This document shows, piece after piece, positions 1-8,816 of a stretch of DNA of 64,000 bases; positions within the stretch are counted from its first letter, which is position 1, and every line of letters starts with the position of its first letter. Source of the DNA: Xanthomonas sp. DAR 35659 (GTDB lineage Bacteria > Pseudomonadota > Gammaproteobacteria > Xanthomonadales > Xanthomonadaceae); assembly GCF_041242975.1 (NCBI RefSeq), contig NZ_CP162488.1, positions 475,501-539,500 on the forward strand, given 5' to 3'. A model generated the notes under the pieces. That model saw nothing but the letters and a program-made list of their open reading frames with translations. It was not told where the DNA came from and ran no database searches. Both the position numbers and the translations under genes were made by a program.

Positions 1-143
1 AACATCAAGCATTAACCCGCACGTAGCGGGGCGAGGCGCCATGGCGCCGCGCCCACGTGGCGTGTTGTACCGTTGCCACGCGCCCTACCCGATGTCGCGC
101 GACGGCGCAGGGCGATGCCTTTCTTCTCCAGCAGACCCGATCG

Positions 144-1451
144 ATGATGTCTTCCACTACGTCCCCTGCCGCCCCCGATGCCGCGCCGCACGGCGCCGCC
201 GCCGTGTTCCGCGTGGTCACCGGCAACTTCCTCGAGATGTACGACTTCATGGTCTATGGCTTCTATGCCACGGCCATCGGCCATGCGTTCTTCCCGGCGA
301 AAAGCGCGTTCGCCTCGTTGATGCTGTCGCTGGCCACGTTCGGCGCCGGCTTCCTGATGCGCCCGATCGGCGCGCTGGTGCTGGGCGGCTACATCGACCG
401 GAACGGGCGCCGCAAAGGCCTGATCCTGACCCTGGGGCTGATGTCGGCCGGCGTGCTGTTGATCGCCTTCGTCCCCGGCTACGGCACCATCGGCGTGCTG
501 GCACCGTTGTTGGTGCTGCTGGGCCGCCTGCTGCAGGGCTTCTCCGCCGGCGCCGAACTGGGCGGCGTGTCGGTATACCTGGCCGAGATCGCCACGCCGG
601 GTCGGCGCGGTTTCTACGTGGCCTGGCAGTCGGCCAGCCAGCAGGTGGCGGTGGTGTTCGCCGCCGCGCTTGGCGTCGCCCTGCATGCGCTGCTGGCCGA
701 CAGCGTGATGGACGATTGGGGGTGGCGCGTTCCGTTCTTTATCGGCAGCCTGATCGTGCCGCTGATTTTCTTCATCCGCCGCTCGCTGCAGGAAACCCCG
801 GAGTTCGCCGCGCGGCAGGCGCCGGACCTGGCCGGCATCGCGCGCTCGCTGCGCGCCAATGTCGGGCTGATCCTGGCCGGCGTGGGCATGGTGATGATGA
901 CCACCGTGTCGTTCTACCTGATCACCGCCTACATGCCGACCTACGGCCGGACCGAGCTGCAGCTGAGCGAGTTGGACAGCCTGGTGGTGACCGGCTGCAT
1001 CGGCTTGTCCAATTTCGTGTGGCTGCCGGTGATGGGCGCGCTGAGCGACCGTATCGGTCGCAAACCGCTGCTGGTGTTCGCCAGTGTGGCGATGCTGCTG
1101 ACGGTGTGGCCGGCGCTGCAGTGGCTGGTCGACGCGCCGTCGTTCGTGCGGCTGCTGCTGGTCGGCGAATGGCTATCGCTGCTGTACGGCGCCTACAACG
1201 GTGCGATGGTGGTGGCGCTGACCGAGGTGATGCCGGCGGAGGTGCGTACCACCGGCTTCTCGCTGGCCTACAGCCTGGCCACCGCGACGATGGGCGGCTT
1301 CACCCCGGCGGTGTCCACCTGGCTGATCCACGCCACCCACAGCCGCGCCGCGCCGGCGCTGTGGCTGTCGCTGGCGGCGCTGATCGGGCTGGGCTGCACC
1401 TTGCTGCTGTTCCGCCGTCAGCGCGGCGGCGGCGCCCCTGTCGCCGCCTGA
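144..1451 (+). CDS. citA: MHS-family citrate:proton symporter (CitA-like)
   Basis: Inner-membrane major facilitator superfamily carrier of the metabolite:H+ symporter group, likely importing citrate or a related tricarboxylate with protons. The protein has about 12 hydrophobic segments. The loop between helices 2 and 3 has the MFS signature [12 protein letters not shown] and a second copy, [11 protein letters not shown], follows helix 8. Stretches such as [20 protein letters not shown] and the N-terminal [15 protein letters not shown] match enteric CitA as I remember it. I chose the ATG at 144 (a second ATG follows at 147) because the upstream in-frame extension is low-complexity and unlike the family. 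It converges with the phosphoesterase gene, with 32 bases between stop codons. Substrate could also be tricarballylate; the family call is firm. Confidence 0.82.
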   Translation: MMSSTTSPAAPDAAPHGAAAVFRVVTGNFLEMYDFMVYGFYATAIGHAFFPAKSAFASLMLSLATFGAGFLMRPIGALVLGGYIDRNGRRKGLILTLGLMSAGVLLIAFVPGYGTIGVLAPLLVLLGRLLQGFSAGAELGGVSVYLAEIATPGRRGFYVAWQSASQQVAVVFAAALGVALHALLADSVMDDWGWRVPFFIGSLIVPLIFFIRRSLQETPEFAARQAPDLAGIARSLRANVGLILAGVGMVMMTTVSFYLITAYMPTYGRTELQLSELDSLVVTGCIGLSNFVWLPVMGALSDRIGRKPLLVFASVAMLLTVWPALQWLVDAPSFVRLLLVGEWLSLLYGAYNGAMVVALTEVMPAEVRTTGFSLAYSLATATMGGFTPAVSTWLIHATHSRAAPALWLSLAALIGLGCTLLLFRRQRGGGAPVAA

Positions 1452-1483
1452 GCGCGGCGCGGCGTCTGCGCGGTTCCCGCGCC

Positions 1484-3193
1484 TCAGCCCAGATCCAGTG
1501 CGGCCGTCAGGTCGCCTGGCACCACGCCGCTGGCGGCATGCATCGCCCGCTCGCGCTCGACCAGGCCCGGCAACGGCTCCAGGCCGAAGCGGCGGGTGAT
1601 GAAGCGCAGGATCGAGCCCGTGTCGTAAACGCTGTGGTCGACATGGCCGCGCCTGGCGTGCGGCGACACCACCAGCGCCGGGATGCGCGAACCCGGGCCC
1701 CAGCGGTCGGCCTTGGGCGGCGCCACGTGATCCCACCAGCCGCCGTTCTCGTCGAAGGTGATGAACACGACGGTCTTGTCCCATAGCGGGCTGTCGCGCA
1801 GCGCGTCCACCACCATCGCGATGTGGCGATCGCCGGCGGCGACGTCGGAATAGCCGGCGTGCATGTTGAGGTTGCCTTGCGGCTTGTAGAACGTCACCGG
1901 CGGCAGCGTGCCGGCCTGCACGTCGGAAAGGAAGCGGTTGTCCGGGGCACTGTCGCCCAGGCCGCCGTCGCGCAGGCGGCGCGCCCGCGCCGGCGTGCCC
2001 GGGGCGAGGTTGGCGAAGTAGTTGAACGGCTGGTGATGGATCTGGAAGTTGGGGCTGCCCGGGAACTCGCTGGTGTCGCCGGTGTCGCCCTTGCCCTGCA
2101 CCGCCAGCGCCCAGCCGCCGGCGTACCAGGCCCAGTCCACGCCCTTGGCGTCTAGCGCGTCGCCGATGTGGCGGTGGGTCTGCGCCGGCAGCGTGTTGGG
2201 GCTGTTGGGGTCGGCATGGTCCGGGCGCGCCGGGTCCTGGCTGGTGCTGGGCTGGAACGGCGGGCTCATCGTGTTGATCGCCCAGAAATCCGGAGTCAGC
2301 GCGCCGTTGCGCACGAAGCGCGGCCGACCATTGAGCGCGGTGTCCGGCGAATTGTCCTGCACTGCCAGGCGGATCTCGTCGGGACGCTTGCTGGCCAGCA
2401 CGCTGATCTGCGTCCGCGCCGGGCCGCTGTCGGCCTTGGGGTAGAACGGCGCCTGCGCGGCGATCAGGTACTGATGGTTGAGGAACGAGCCGCCGAACGC
2501 GCCCATGAAGAAGTTGTCGCACAGCGTGTAGTCGCGGGCCAGGCTCCACAGCCGCAACGTGGCCGGCGCATCGGCGTAGTGGCCCATCACCAGGCCGCCG
2601 GCGTCGCTCCACGCGGCGAAACCGTCGTTGCGGCCGCCGTTGATCTGCATCTGGTTCTCGTAGAAGCGATGCACCAGGTCGCGGGTCACGAGGCCGTGCG
2701 GCAGCAGTTGACCATCGGGCGTGCGCAGCGCGAACGGCGCGTTGGGCAGCGGCCCGATCGCGTCCTCGCCGATCTTGTAGCGGCGGTGCGCCACCACCTG
2801 TTCGTCCGGCGCCAGCCCGCCCCAGATCGGCGGCAGGATGTCGAGCAAGCTGCCGTCGCGGTCCACCTGCCGCGCCTGCGCCGGCGTCACCTTGGACAGC
2901 GGCCGCTGCAGTCCCGGGAACTCCGGGAATAGGTTGTTGAAGCTGCGGTTCTCGGCGTAGATCACCACGACGTGCTCGATCTTCTGCCGCAGTTGCCGGT
3001 CCAGTTCTGTCGGCGACAGCGCGCGCGCTTGCGTGCGGTTGGCGCTCTGGGTGCGGGCTTCGGCGGGGCCGCCGATCGCCAGCGCGCCGCCGGCCAGTGC
3101 GAGGCCACCGAGCAGGCGCCGGCGTTGCGGGTTTTCGGGGGCGGTGTCGGTGTCGGCGGGGACGAACGCGGGATCCTGGGGCGGCTTCTTCAC
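1484..3193 (-). CDS. Tat-exported phosphoesterase (acid phosphatase/phospholipase C family)
   Basis: Member of the phosphoesterase family (Pfam PF04185) that includes AcpA-type acid phosphatases and bacterial phospholipases C. The N-terminus carries a twin-arginine signal (RRRLLGGLALAGGALAIGG), so export in folded form is expected. The mature protein begins with the family's metal-binding motif IEHVVVIYAENRSFNNLFPEFPG, and the late FITFDENGGWWDHVAPP segment supplies further metal ligands. Length of about 569 residues is normal. The start is uncertain: GTG at 3193 leaves a sensible Tat n-region, while a GTG at 3301 adds 36 residues. Its product probably releases phosphate or hydrolyses phospholipid in the periplasm or outside the cell; the sequence does not settle which substrate. 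Confidence 0.8.
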   Translation of the reverse strand: MKKPPQDPAFVPADTDTAPENPQRRRLLGGLALAGGALAIGGPAEARTQSANRTQARALSPTELDRQLRQKIEHVVVIYAENRSFNNLFPEFPGLQRPLSKVTPAQARQVDRDGSLLDILPPIWGGLAPDEQVVAHRRYKIGEDAIGPLPNAPFALRTPDGQLLPHGLVTRDLVHRFYENQMQINGGRNDGFAAWSDAGGLVMGHYADAPATLRLWSLARDYTLCDNFFMGAFGGSFLNHQYLIAAQAPFYPKADSGPARTQISVLASKRPDEIRLAVQDNSPDTALNGRPRFVRNGALTPDFWAINTMSPPFQPSTSQDPARPDHADPNSPNTLPAQTHRHIGDALDAKGVDWAWYAGGWALAVQGKGDTGDTSEFPGSPNFQIHHQPFNYFANLAPGTPARARRLRDGGLGDSAPDNRFLSDVQAGTLPPVTFYKPQGNLNMHAGYSDVAAGDRHIAMVVDALRDSPLWDKTVVFITFDENGGWWDHVAPPKADRWGPGSRIPALVVSPHARRGHVDHSVYDTGSILRFITRRFGLEPLPGLVERERAMHAASGVVPGDLTAALDLG

Positions 3194-3427
3194 GGGGTCA
3201 TCGGAGGAGAAGGGAAAGGCACCCGCCAGTTTGGGCCGCGTGAATGACAAGTCATAGCCAGCCTGCCGCAGTGCGCACCCGGTGTTCAGCGGCCGTATCA
3301 CAGCCGGTGATGCAGTCGATCCAGGATGGGGAGGATTGGCGGTGTCGGCGGCAACTCAGTCGTGCGTTCGGCACGAGGCATAGAGCGCAGCGCGTGCGGC
3401 GTCGCCGTGCAGGCGACGCATCTGGCA

Positions 3428-4489
3428 TTACGCGGGCTTTCCGGCGTCTTCGGCGCCCTCGGCGTCACCCAGCGCGTGTTGGACGTACAGGCGCTTGACC
3501 AGCACGTAGAGCACCACGGTCAGCGGCGCCGCCAGCACCACGCCCATCGGCCCGAACAGCACGCCGATGCCGAACAGCGAGAACAGCAGCAGCGCAGGCG
3601 GCAGATCGACCGCGCGCGCCTGGATCAGCGGCTGCAACACGTGCCCCTCGAGCTGCTGCAGCACCACGAACAGCAGCAGCGCGCCCAGCGCGACCTGCGG
3701 GCTGACGGTGAAGCCCAGCAGGATCGCCGGGACCGCGGCCACGATCGGGCCGACGATGGGGATGAAGTCCAGCAGCGCGGTCAACAGGCCGATGCCCAGC
3801 GCCACCGGCACGCCCAGCAGCCACAGGCCGACGCCGGTCAGCGTGCCGATCACCGCCATCGCCAGCAACTGCCCGGTCAGCCAGGCGCGCAGGGCCTGGC
3901 CGCTGGCGGTCAGTGCCTCGTCGGCGACGCCGCGACGGTCGCGCGGCAGCAGATGCAGCAGCCCTTGCCGATACAGCCGAGGCTGCGCGGCTAGGTACAG
4001 CCCGCCGACCATCATCAGCACCGCATCGGTGACGCCGCCGCCGGCCGTTAGCACGATCGCGCCGGCGTGCGCGGCCAGGCTCGAGGCGCCGTCGCGCAAC
4101 TGGTCGGGGATGCGCTCGATTTGCGGCCCCAGCGGGCCGGACTGCAGCCAGGCATGGAACTTGTTCCAGGCCGCCGGCAAGGTGGCGCGGAAGGTGTCGA
4201 TCTGCGCGGCGACCTCGGCGCCGAACAGCAGCACGATCGCCGACAGCGCCAGCACCAGCAGCAGGATCACCAGTGCCAGCGCCGCCCACTCCGGCAGCGG
4301 CAACCACTTGCGCAACAGCGCGGCCAGCCCATGCAGCAACACGCCCACCACCACCGCGCCGAACACGATCAGCAGCAGCTCCGACAACTGCCAGGCCAGC
4401 AGCGCCAGCGCGCCCAGCGCCATGACCACCAGGACCCGCGCCACGAAGGGGCGCAGGGACGACGGGGAACCGGGGACGGAGGCATTCAT
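3428..4489 (-). CDS. AI-2E family transporter (PerM/YdiK-like)
   Basis: Polytopic inner-membrane protein of the AI-2E/PerM family (PF01594). It has two N-terminal helices (VLVVMALGALALLAWQLSELLLIVFGAVVVG), a soluble middle region and a C-terminal cluster of helices. The family's conserved core LLDFIPIVGPIVAAVPAILLGF lies about two-thirds along, followed by QQLEGHVLQPLIQAR, which matches the usual E(G)xxLxPxIxG motif. The ATG at 4489 gives 353 residues, typical for the family; an upstream in-frame start at 4522 is less likely. Members export autoinducer-2 or act as Na+/H+ antiporters, and nothing here separates these roles. The gene stands alone. Confidence 0.82.
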   Translation of the reverse strand: MNASVPGSPSSLRPFVARVLVVMALGALALLAWQLSELLLIVFGAVVVGVLLHGLAALLRKWLPLPEWAALALVILLLVLALSAIVLLFGAEVAAQIDTFRATLPAAWNKFHAWLQSGPLGPQIERIPDQLRDGASSLAAHAGAIVLTAGGGVTDAVLMMVGGLYLAAQPRLYRQGLLHLLPRDRRGVADEALTASGQALRAWLTGQLLAMAVIGTLTGVGLWLLGVPVALGIGLLTALLDFIPIVGPIVAAVPAILLGFTVSPQVALGALLLFVVLQQLEGHVLQPLIQARAVDLPPALLLFSLFGIGVLFGPMGVVLAAPLTVVLYVLVKRLYVQHALGDAEGAEDAGKPA

Positions 4490-4767
4490 CGGCGCGATCC
4501 GGATCAGGACATGAGCGCGCACAGTAGTGGCAGGGGGGGTGCAGGGCGGGCGAAGAGCGGCTACGGCTGGTTGGGGAAGCGCCCTACTCGGTCGGCTTAC
4601 GCCTGCGCCTGTCCGTGGTGCGTTCGGGCCCTAGTCGGATCGAGGCGGGTGGGCGGCGCTGCCGCATGGCGGCAGACGGCCAGTGTTGCACGTAGTAGCC
4701 GTGCGTCGTCGGGTGCGCTGTTGTCTACATGGTGAGTGATGCCGGCGTGCATGCGGGGCAGCCGCCA

Positions 4768-5091
4768 TTAGACCCCTCGGGTGGACTGCCGTCCGTTCTG
4801 GTTCCAGGCCTTGATGGCCACGTTGACCTGCTCACGGATATCGACATCCGCCTTGCGACCGAGATACGGCGACCGGCTGCCCAGTAATCCCGGCGCGGTC
4901 CATTGCACCTGTTCAGCGAGCTGCGCGATGAAATCGCGACCGAGCGCATGGAATTGCGCCACTTCCTAAGCAGTCAGCGCCATGGTCCACGCGTAGCCGA
5001 CCGCGCCATGGCTGCAGTTGACGTCGAGCAGCAGCGTGTCGCCGTCGCGCAGCAGGAACCAGGCGTGCGGTTCGTGGTCCACTACCTGCAT
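4768..5091 (-). pseudogene. small conserved-looking protein gene interrupted by an in-frame TAG
   Basis: Reading the minus strand from ATG at 5091 gives MQVVDHEPHAWFLLRDGDTL, then LLLDVNCSHGAVGYAWTMALTA, an in-frame TAG at 4966-4968, and the same frame continues as EVAQFHALGRDFIAQLAEQV to a TGA-type end near 4768. Amino-acid composition is protein-like on both sides of the stop, so one substitution appears to have split a gene of about 107 codons. I do not recognise the family. Either a recent pseudogene or a sequencing error. The remaining bases from 4490 to 4767 and 5092 to 5173 show no other supportable gene. Confidence 0.5.
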
Positions 5092-5173
5092 GGCCTGCCC
5101 CCATGACGCGCGAGGATGACGCCTCTCGCTCGATCACTCGGCATTGCCTGCATGACGGGACAGCGCCTGCCGA

Positions 5174-5407
5174 TCAGTGCGACGGCTTGTTCTTGCTGTA
5201 CACGATCTTCTTGGCGCCGGCCGCGCAGCTGCCGATGACCTTGCGATCCTTGACGTCGGCGTTGTCGACGATCTCCAGCGTGTAGTCCTTGACCCCGCGG
5301 GCATCGAGTTTCGCGGTGAGCTCGGCCTTCAACTCATCGCAATGCATGCGGGCAAAGGCTGGAGCGGAAACGAGGGTAAGCAACAGGACGGCGAGAGTGG
5401 ACTTCAT
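5174..5407 (-). CDS. DUF1161 periplasmic protein
   Basis: Small exported protein of 77 residues. A cleavable signal peptide (MKSTLAVLLLTLVSAPAFA) is followed by a compact domain with two cysteines (HCDEL and GSCAAG) and a lysine-rich tail (KKIVYSKNKP), the pattern of DUF1161 proteins (PF06649). The family is widespread in Xanthomonas and Pseudomonas; its function is unknown. The cysteine pair could form a disulphide in the periplasm. The gene is monocistronic, with 237 bases up to the next gene in which I see no feature. Confidence 0.82.
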   Translation of the reverse strand: MKSTLAVLLLTLVSAPAFARMHCDELKAELTAKLDARGVKDYTLEIVDNADVKDRKVIGSCAAGAKKIVYSKNKPSH

Positions 5408-5644
5408 GATCGTACCGATGATCGAGGAGAAGGGGCGAGTGCGTGGCAGGCCGGGTTCGACGCGTTCGAGACTTGGCCGCGAGGCCGTCCTGGCTGCCTG
5501 GCGGCTCTCGCCTGGCAGGCCGATTCGACGTGGATCGAGTGTAGCAAGCCGGACGCAGGAGCAACGGCGCCAGCGACGACCTGCGTGATCAGTGGGTGCT
5601 TGACGATGCGTCGCACGCGGGCGGGATGCTTGGAGAGGCGAGAT

Positions 5645-6169
5645 CTAGGGATCGATCCAGACGCCCGAGTCGTACATCAACCGCATCGTGTAGTTGAGTT
5701 GCAGCGTCTGATTGGGGCCGCACGCGATCTCCGTGGTCTTGCCCGACGACCCCGGACGCGACACCAGGATCGACGAGCCCGACCTGAGCGGGTCGACCAG
5801 GCTGTACTGATAGTCGCCATTGCTGAATTCGACCGACGCATTGCCGTTCAGAAACGAGCGGTAGGTGAACAGCCCCGTCGGCGGCTTCTTGTCGGCGGGG
5901 TACTGTAGGACCAGCTTTCCTGCCTCGGAGGCGCGGTACTGGATGTAGCCGCTCGTTCGATTGGCCACCTTCGACGAACACAGCGAAAAGACGCGCTTGC
6001 GGGTTTCGCACGTCCACAGCGTGATTTCTTCCTTGGCGCACAGCGGGCTGTGTTGGTACTCGCTCTCGGCGTCCTTCAGCGTCGCCTGGGTGATGGACGG
6101 AATCGGCTCGGAGGCTTGTGCTGTTGCGAGTCCTAGGCTCACCGAGATGGCGGTGGCGATAATTTTCAT
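5645..6169 (-). CDS. secreted protein of unknown function
   Basis: Predicted periplasmic or secreted protein of 174 residues. ATG at 6169 starts a standard signal peptide (MKIIATAISVSLGLATAQA) ending before SEPIPS. The mature part contains four cysteines (SPLCAKEE, WTCETRKR, FSLCSSK, EIACGPN), enough for two disulphides, and is otherwise unlike a family I can name. It lies just beyond the last recognisable degenerate attC, so it is either the first backbone gene or an old distal cassette whose attC has decayed. Confidence 0.6.
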   Translation of the reverse strand: MKIIATAISVSLGLATAQASEPIPSITQATLKDAESEYQHSPLCAKEEITLWTCETRKRVFSLCSSKVANRTSGYIQYRASEAGKLVLQYPADKKPPTGLFTYRSFLNGNASVEFSNGDYQYSLVDPLRSGSSILVSRPGSSGKTTEIACGPNQTLQLNYTMRLMYDSGVWIDP

Positions 6170-6190
6170 CCAGGTTTCAATCACTTTTGC

Positions 6191-6238
6191 GCCTAATCTG
6201 GCTTTAAGTAAGGGGCCGCGAGCACGACCCGGCTAGGC
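6191..6238 (-). repeat. degenerate attC site (distal end of array 1)
   Basis: Begins GCCTAAT and ends GCTAGGC, close to the two simple-site boxes, but only about 48 bp long and without the usual strong palindrome. The stop codon of the gene at 6233 lies in the right box, as for other cassettes in this array. Confidence 0.4.
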
Positions 6239-7096
6239 GGACTTTTCCCATGTGCGGCGAACAAAATTAGCCAACTTTGAGAAAATTTCCGCATTGGTGC
6301 TTATTGTTGCCGCATCGGTCGTAATGAGGAATTTCTTCGGATTGCGGGTAAACGAAATCTTTGCTTCATCTAGGAGTTGTTGTGCGTCGTCGGCGAGATG
6401 CGGGGCAATGCGAAAGCCTAAAAGCGACTTGCCGTTACTTCGCTTGTGGAGCCAGAAATAATTGTTGCGACCAACGCTAATGGAAACGTAGTTTTTCACA
6501 TAGCCGACCTGCGGTTCCTGAAGCTCATGGCCCACTACGGAAAGCAGTGTGTCAGCTGTCTCTGCAGTCCACCTCGCTTTCTTGCTCCAATAATCCCGGT
6601 TGACCTCAACGTCTTGTTCTGTGGCGCCATCGTCGATTTCTTCATAAGTGTCCAGAACCTTTGTGAAGTGCAGCGCTTTCTTCCCGCCGATGTCTACCAG
6701 CGCGACTTGGATGGCGATGATTGGGATGGAATGGCTCAGGATGTGAATGACATTAAAGAAGCGCCGCGTGATGCTTTCTGCGACCAAAACGGCGTAGTGC
6801 TGACGCTGAGGCCAACGGCGCTTTTCGTTATCCCAGTACTCGATTGTCCGAATGATGTGGGTTTCGTCTGTTTCACCCAGCATCACCTCGACTTCGTACA
6901 TGGAGTCGTCCTGGGGGTCCTTGAGCAGAATGTCGACTCGGCCACCAGAGCTCTGCCTCCGCTCCTTAATTAGTGCATCCAAGTCGCCCAGGCCGAGCGC
7001 CGCCGGATTGCTCCAAATCTGATCTTGAAGCCAATATTCATCATATCCAGCGTCCCTGAGTGCTACTGATTGCGCAAATGTGATTTCCTCAGCCAT
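6233..7096 (-). CDS. predicted PD-(D/E)XK-like nuclease-family protein, probable distal cassette
   Basis: Protein of 287 residues. Residues about 50-85 read GGRVDILLKD, a linker, then YEVEVMLGETDETHIIRTIE. The GRVDIL...(V/I)E pattern resembles the active-site strand pair of NucS/DUF91-like nucleases (D55, E68, E70), although the usual final lysine is replaced. The rest (QRQHYAVLVAESITRRFFNV, IPIIAIQVALVDI) resembles a widespread uncharacterised family often found on mobile DNA. Its stop lies in a degenerate attC box at 6233-6238, and another degenerate attC lies upstream at 7125, so it is likely the most distal gene cassette. Lower GC than the backbone supports transfer. Nuclease activity is inference only. 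Confidence 0.55.
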   Translation of the reverse strand: MAEEITFAQSVALRDAGYDEYWLQDQIWSNPAALGLGDLDALIKERRQSSGGRVDILLKDPQDDSMYEVEVMLGETDETHIIRTIEYWDNEKRRWPQRQHYAVLVAESITRRFFNVIHILSHSIPIIAIQVALVDIGGKKALHFTKVLDTYEEIDDGATEQDVEVNRDYWSKKARWTAETADTLLSVVGHELQEPQVGYVKNYVSISVGRNNYFWLHKRSNGKSLLGFRIAPHLADDAQQLLDEAKISFTRNPKKFLITTDAATISTNAEIFSKLANFVRRTWEKSA

Positions 7097-7124
7097 GATG
7101 ATTTGATGATCGAGTACTGAATGG

Positions 7125-7187
7125 GCCTAGCGTTTGCGCTGAGGGCGCAGGCATGCCTGAGCGCGTCCACTCGAGCGAAGGTCAGGC
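7125..7187 (-). repeat. degenerate attC site
   Basis: Starts GCCTAGC and ends GTCAGGC. Its right half CGCGTCCACTCGAGCGA resembles that of the 87-bp attC at 11319-11405 rather than the common 60-bp type. The stop codon of the next cassette lies in the right box. Confidence 0.45.
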
Positions 7188-7703
7188 ATCAGCGCGAGCG
7201 TAGAAGTTGCCTGCCTTTCGGATGGATGTGTACGCCGCGTTCAACTCCGCGCGATAGCCACGCCCCAGCGCGATGGGATTCAGAATGAGTCCATCGCAGA
7301 TGAAATGACCCTCGAACTCAAGCACTCCGGCCTCAAATATGAAGGGTGGTTCATCAAGAAGCTCGTTCAGTGGCGTTGTGAGAGCGCGAACGGCGTACGC
7401 GTTCTTGATCTCCTTGTCGAGGAAAACGGCGAATGTCTTGGTGTGGCGCAGGTACACCCATTGGCGAAACCTCAGTGTGCGCATGGCTGCGACGACGGTC
7501 GGTTCAATCGGGTCGCTTTCGGATGTGAGCCGCGTGACGGCGGCGTCGATCAAAGACGGGTTGGCGTGCACGAGAGCACGCGCAGTGGCGAGATCTTCGT
7601 TGATCGATCCGGTACGCGGTGCATCGGCGTCAGAGAGAACGCGGAACAGTATGGACTTGTAGCCTTCGATGAAGCGAAGCGCTTGTTCACGCGGAAGGAG
7701 CAT
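7182..7703 (-). CDS. integron cassette protein, unknown function
   Basis: Soluble protein of 173 residues with no signal peptide or membrane segment, beginning MLLPREQALRFIEGYKSIL. Helical content is suggested in the first half, and the end (LGRGYRAELNAAYTSIRKAG) is basic. I do not recognise the family. The TGA stop sits in the degenerate attC box at 7182-7187 and a full-length attC lies upstream at 7714, the layout of a cassette with one gene and almost no untranslated sequence. Confidence 0.6.
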   Translation of the reverse strand: MLLPREQALRFIEGYKSILFRVLSDADAPRTGSINEDLATARALVHANPSLIDAAVTRLTSESDPIEPTVVAAMRTLRFRQWVYLRHTKTFAVFLDKEIKNAYAVRALTTPLNELLDEPPFIFEAGVLEFEGHFICDGLILNPIALGRGYRAELNAAYTSIRKAGNFYARADA

Positions 7704-7713
7704 GTTCTATGAG

Positions 7714-7773
7714 GCCTGACGTCTGAATTAACCCGCGCCGCGAAGCGGCGTCGGCTTGATTGCATTTTTAGGG
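7714..7773 (-). repeat. attC site, 60 bp
   Basis: Left box GCCTGAC, central palindrome CGCGCCGCGAAGCGGCG, then TCGGCTTGATTGCA, and a decayed right box TTTAGGG in place of GTTAGGY. The stop codon of the HNH cassette gene lies within the right end. Confidence 0.7.
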
Positions 7774-8081
7774 TGCTGACCGACCAAGGTGCAGCTGCCA
7801 TTCAATGTAGCCATTGTACTCGTTTGCGATACATTGTTGAACGTGCCCACGGCGATCCGCAAATGTAGTGAGTGGGCCGCTACGCGACAGCAATCCGTTG
7901 CAGCCGGTGCAACATAGCTTCAGGTTACTAGGGTCATCGGTGCCACCAACGCAGCCACAACGTGGTCAACGGTAGCCGACCAGCAGGTAGAGAAAGAACT
8001 TGGCAAGTCTGAGTCGCAGTACTGGCAACTACCATTGTCACGCTCAAAGGCCTGCTGCCGAATTTTGTGATGAACCCTCAC
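7768..8081 (-). pseudogene. frameshifted HNH endonuclease cassette
   Basis: From a GTG at 8081 with a strong GGGGGAG ribosome site, the minus strand reads MRVHHKIRQQAFERDNGSCQ, YCDSDLPSSFSTCWSATVDHVV, then stops shortly in that frame. One frame over it continues VGGTDDPSNLKLCCTGCNGL and on to IEWQLHLGRSAP, ending in the attC at 7768-7770. CxYC, DHVV, NL(K)LCCxxCN is the zinc-binding HNH endonuclease layout. The total of 314 bases is not a multiple of three, which fits a single-base indel at about 7950-7960. HNH nucleases of this small size act on DNA in restriction or phage settings. Too short in either frame to be noticed by simple ORF calling. Confidence 0.65.
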
Positions 8082-8085
8082 GCTC

Positions 8086-8145
8086 CCCCAACGCTTGAGT
8101 TAAGCGCGCCGCGAAGTGGTCGTCGGCTTGGACGAATTGCTAGGC
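8086..8145 (-). repeat. attC site, 60 bp
   Basis: Left box CCCCAAC, palindromic centre GCGCGCCGCGAAGTGGTCG, right box GCTAGGC. The TAG stop of the cassette gene below lies in the right box. Confidence 0.75.
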
Positions 8146-8460
8146 TTTTGGCCGGCGCTCGATGGAAGCTGCCAACGCCTGGATGAGCTTGGCAGAATCC
8201 GCCGGCTCAATGAAGTCAGCGGCAGAACATGCCTCGATGACGTCGAGGACAGCCCAGTACGGCACCTCCGCGGAAGAAATAGGGGCGTACTTGCCCTCAG
8301 CGTTCCATCACGCAAGGCGAACGGCTCTTTCCTCGTAGCTGTGCTTCTCGCCAGAGATTGAGTTGCCTCCCGCAGAAGGATCAGGAAGTTCGATTCGGGC
8401 GGATCCGGTTTCGGGATCAGGCACGTAGCGGACAGTCGACGCTATAGACCTCAGACGCAC
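8140..8460 (-). pseudogene. cassette gene with one in-frame TGA, unknown product
   Basis: A GTG at 8460 preceded by GAAGGAG starts MRLRSIASTVRYVPDPETG and runs to EERAVRLA, where TGA occurs at 8308-8310. The same frame continues WNAEGKYAPISSAEVPYWAV and ends SIERRPKA with TAG inside the attC at 8140-8142. One substitution (for instance TGG to TGA) would restore 106 codons. The protein is soluble and not recognised. Placement of the final stop in the attC supports this as the true cassette gene. Confidence 0.55.
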
Positions 8461-8484
8461 TACAGTCACTCCTTCAAAGGTAAT

Positions 8485-8536
8485 GCCTAAATCCGTCACG
8501 CCGCGAAGCGGCGTCGGCTTGAATAAGTAGTTGGGC
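8485..8536 (-). repeat. attC site, 52 bp, partly degenerate
   Basis: Left box GCCTAAA is decayed, the centre CGCCGCGAAGCGGCGTCGG is intact and the right box is GTTGGGC. The cassette stretch 8537-8816 beyond it has no gene I can support; minus-strand reading frames there run straight through the attC. Confidence 0.65.
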
Positions 8537-8816
8537 GGTGGAGTCACGAGGTGGTAAAGCCCGGACCGTGCTCCACAGCGCCGCAGCCGAGAGCCGAGCA
8601 TGCCACACATCGCGGTCTTTGGGCTTGAACGAGGTACTGGCCGCTGGATGTGATCGAGACCGAAGGCGATGATCGCAGTGGGTAACGAGGCCGGGCGACA
8701 AAGCGGCGACGATCCGGCGACACATGCACTCACGCCAACGCATGATCCGCTCAAGAATAGGTGCGCCATGCGCAGCCTGCTAAACTCCTGGTGCACACGG
8801 GACGGCGCGGCACAGC

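Noticed and set aside
8537-8816. Minus-strand frames beginning near 8743 and 9240
   Set aside because: They read through the attC at 8485 into the next cassette, which is typical of chance frames in this array; no ribosome site or motif supports them.
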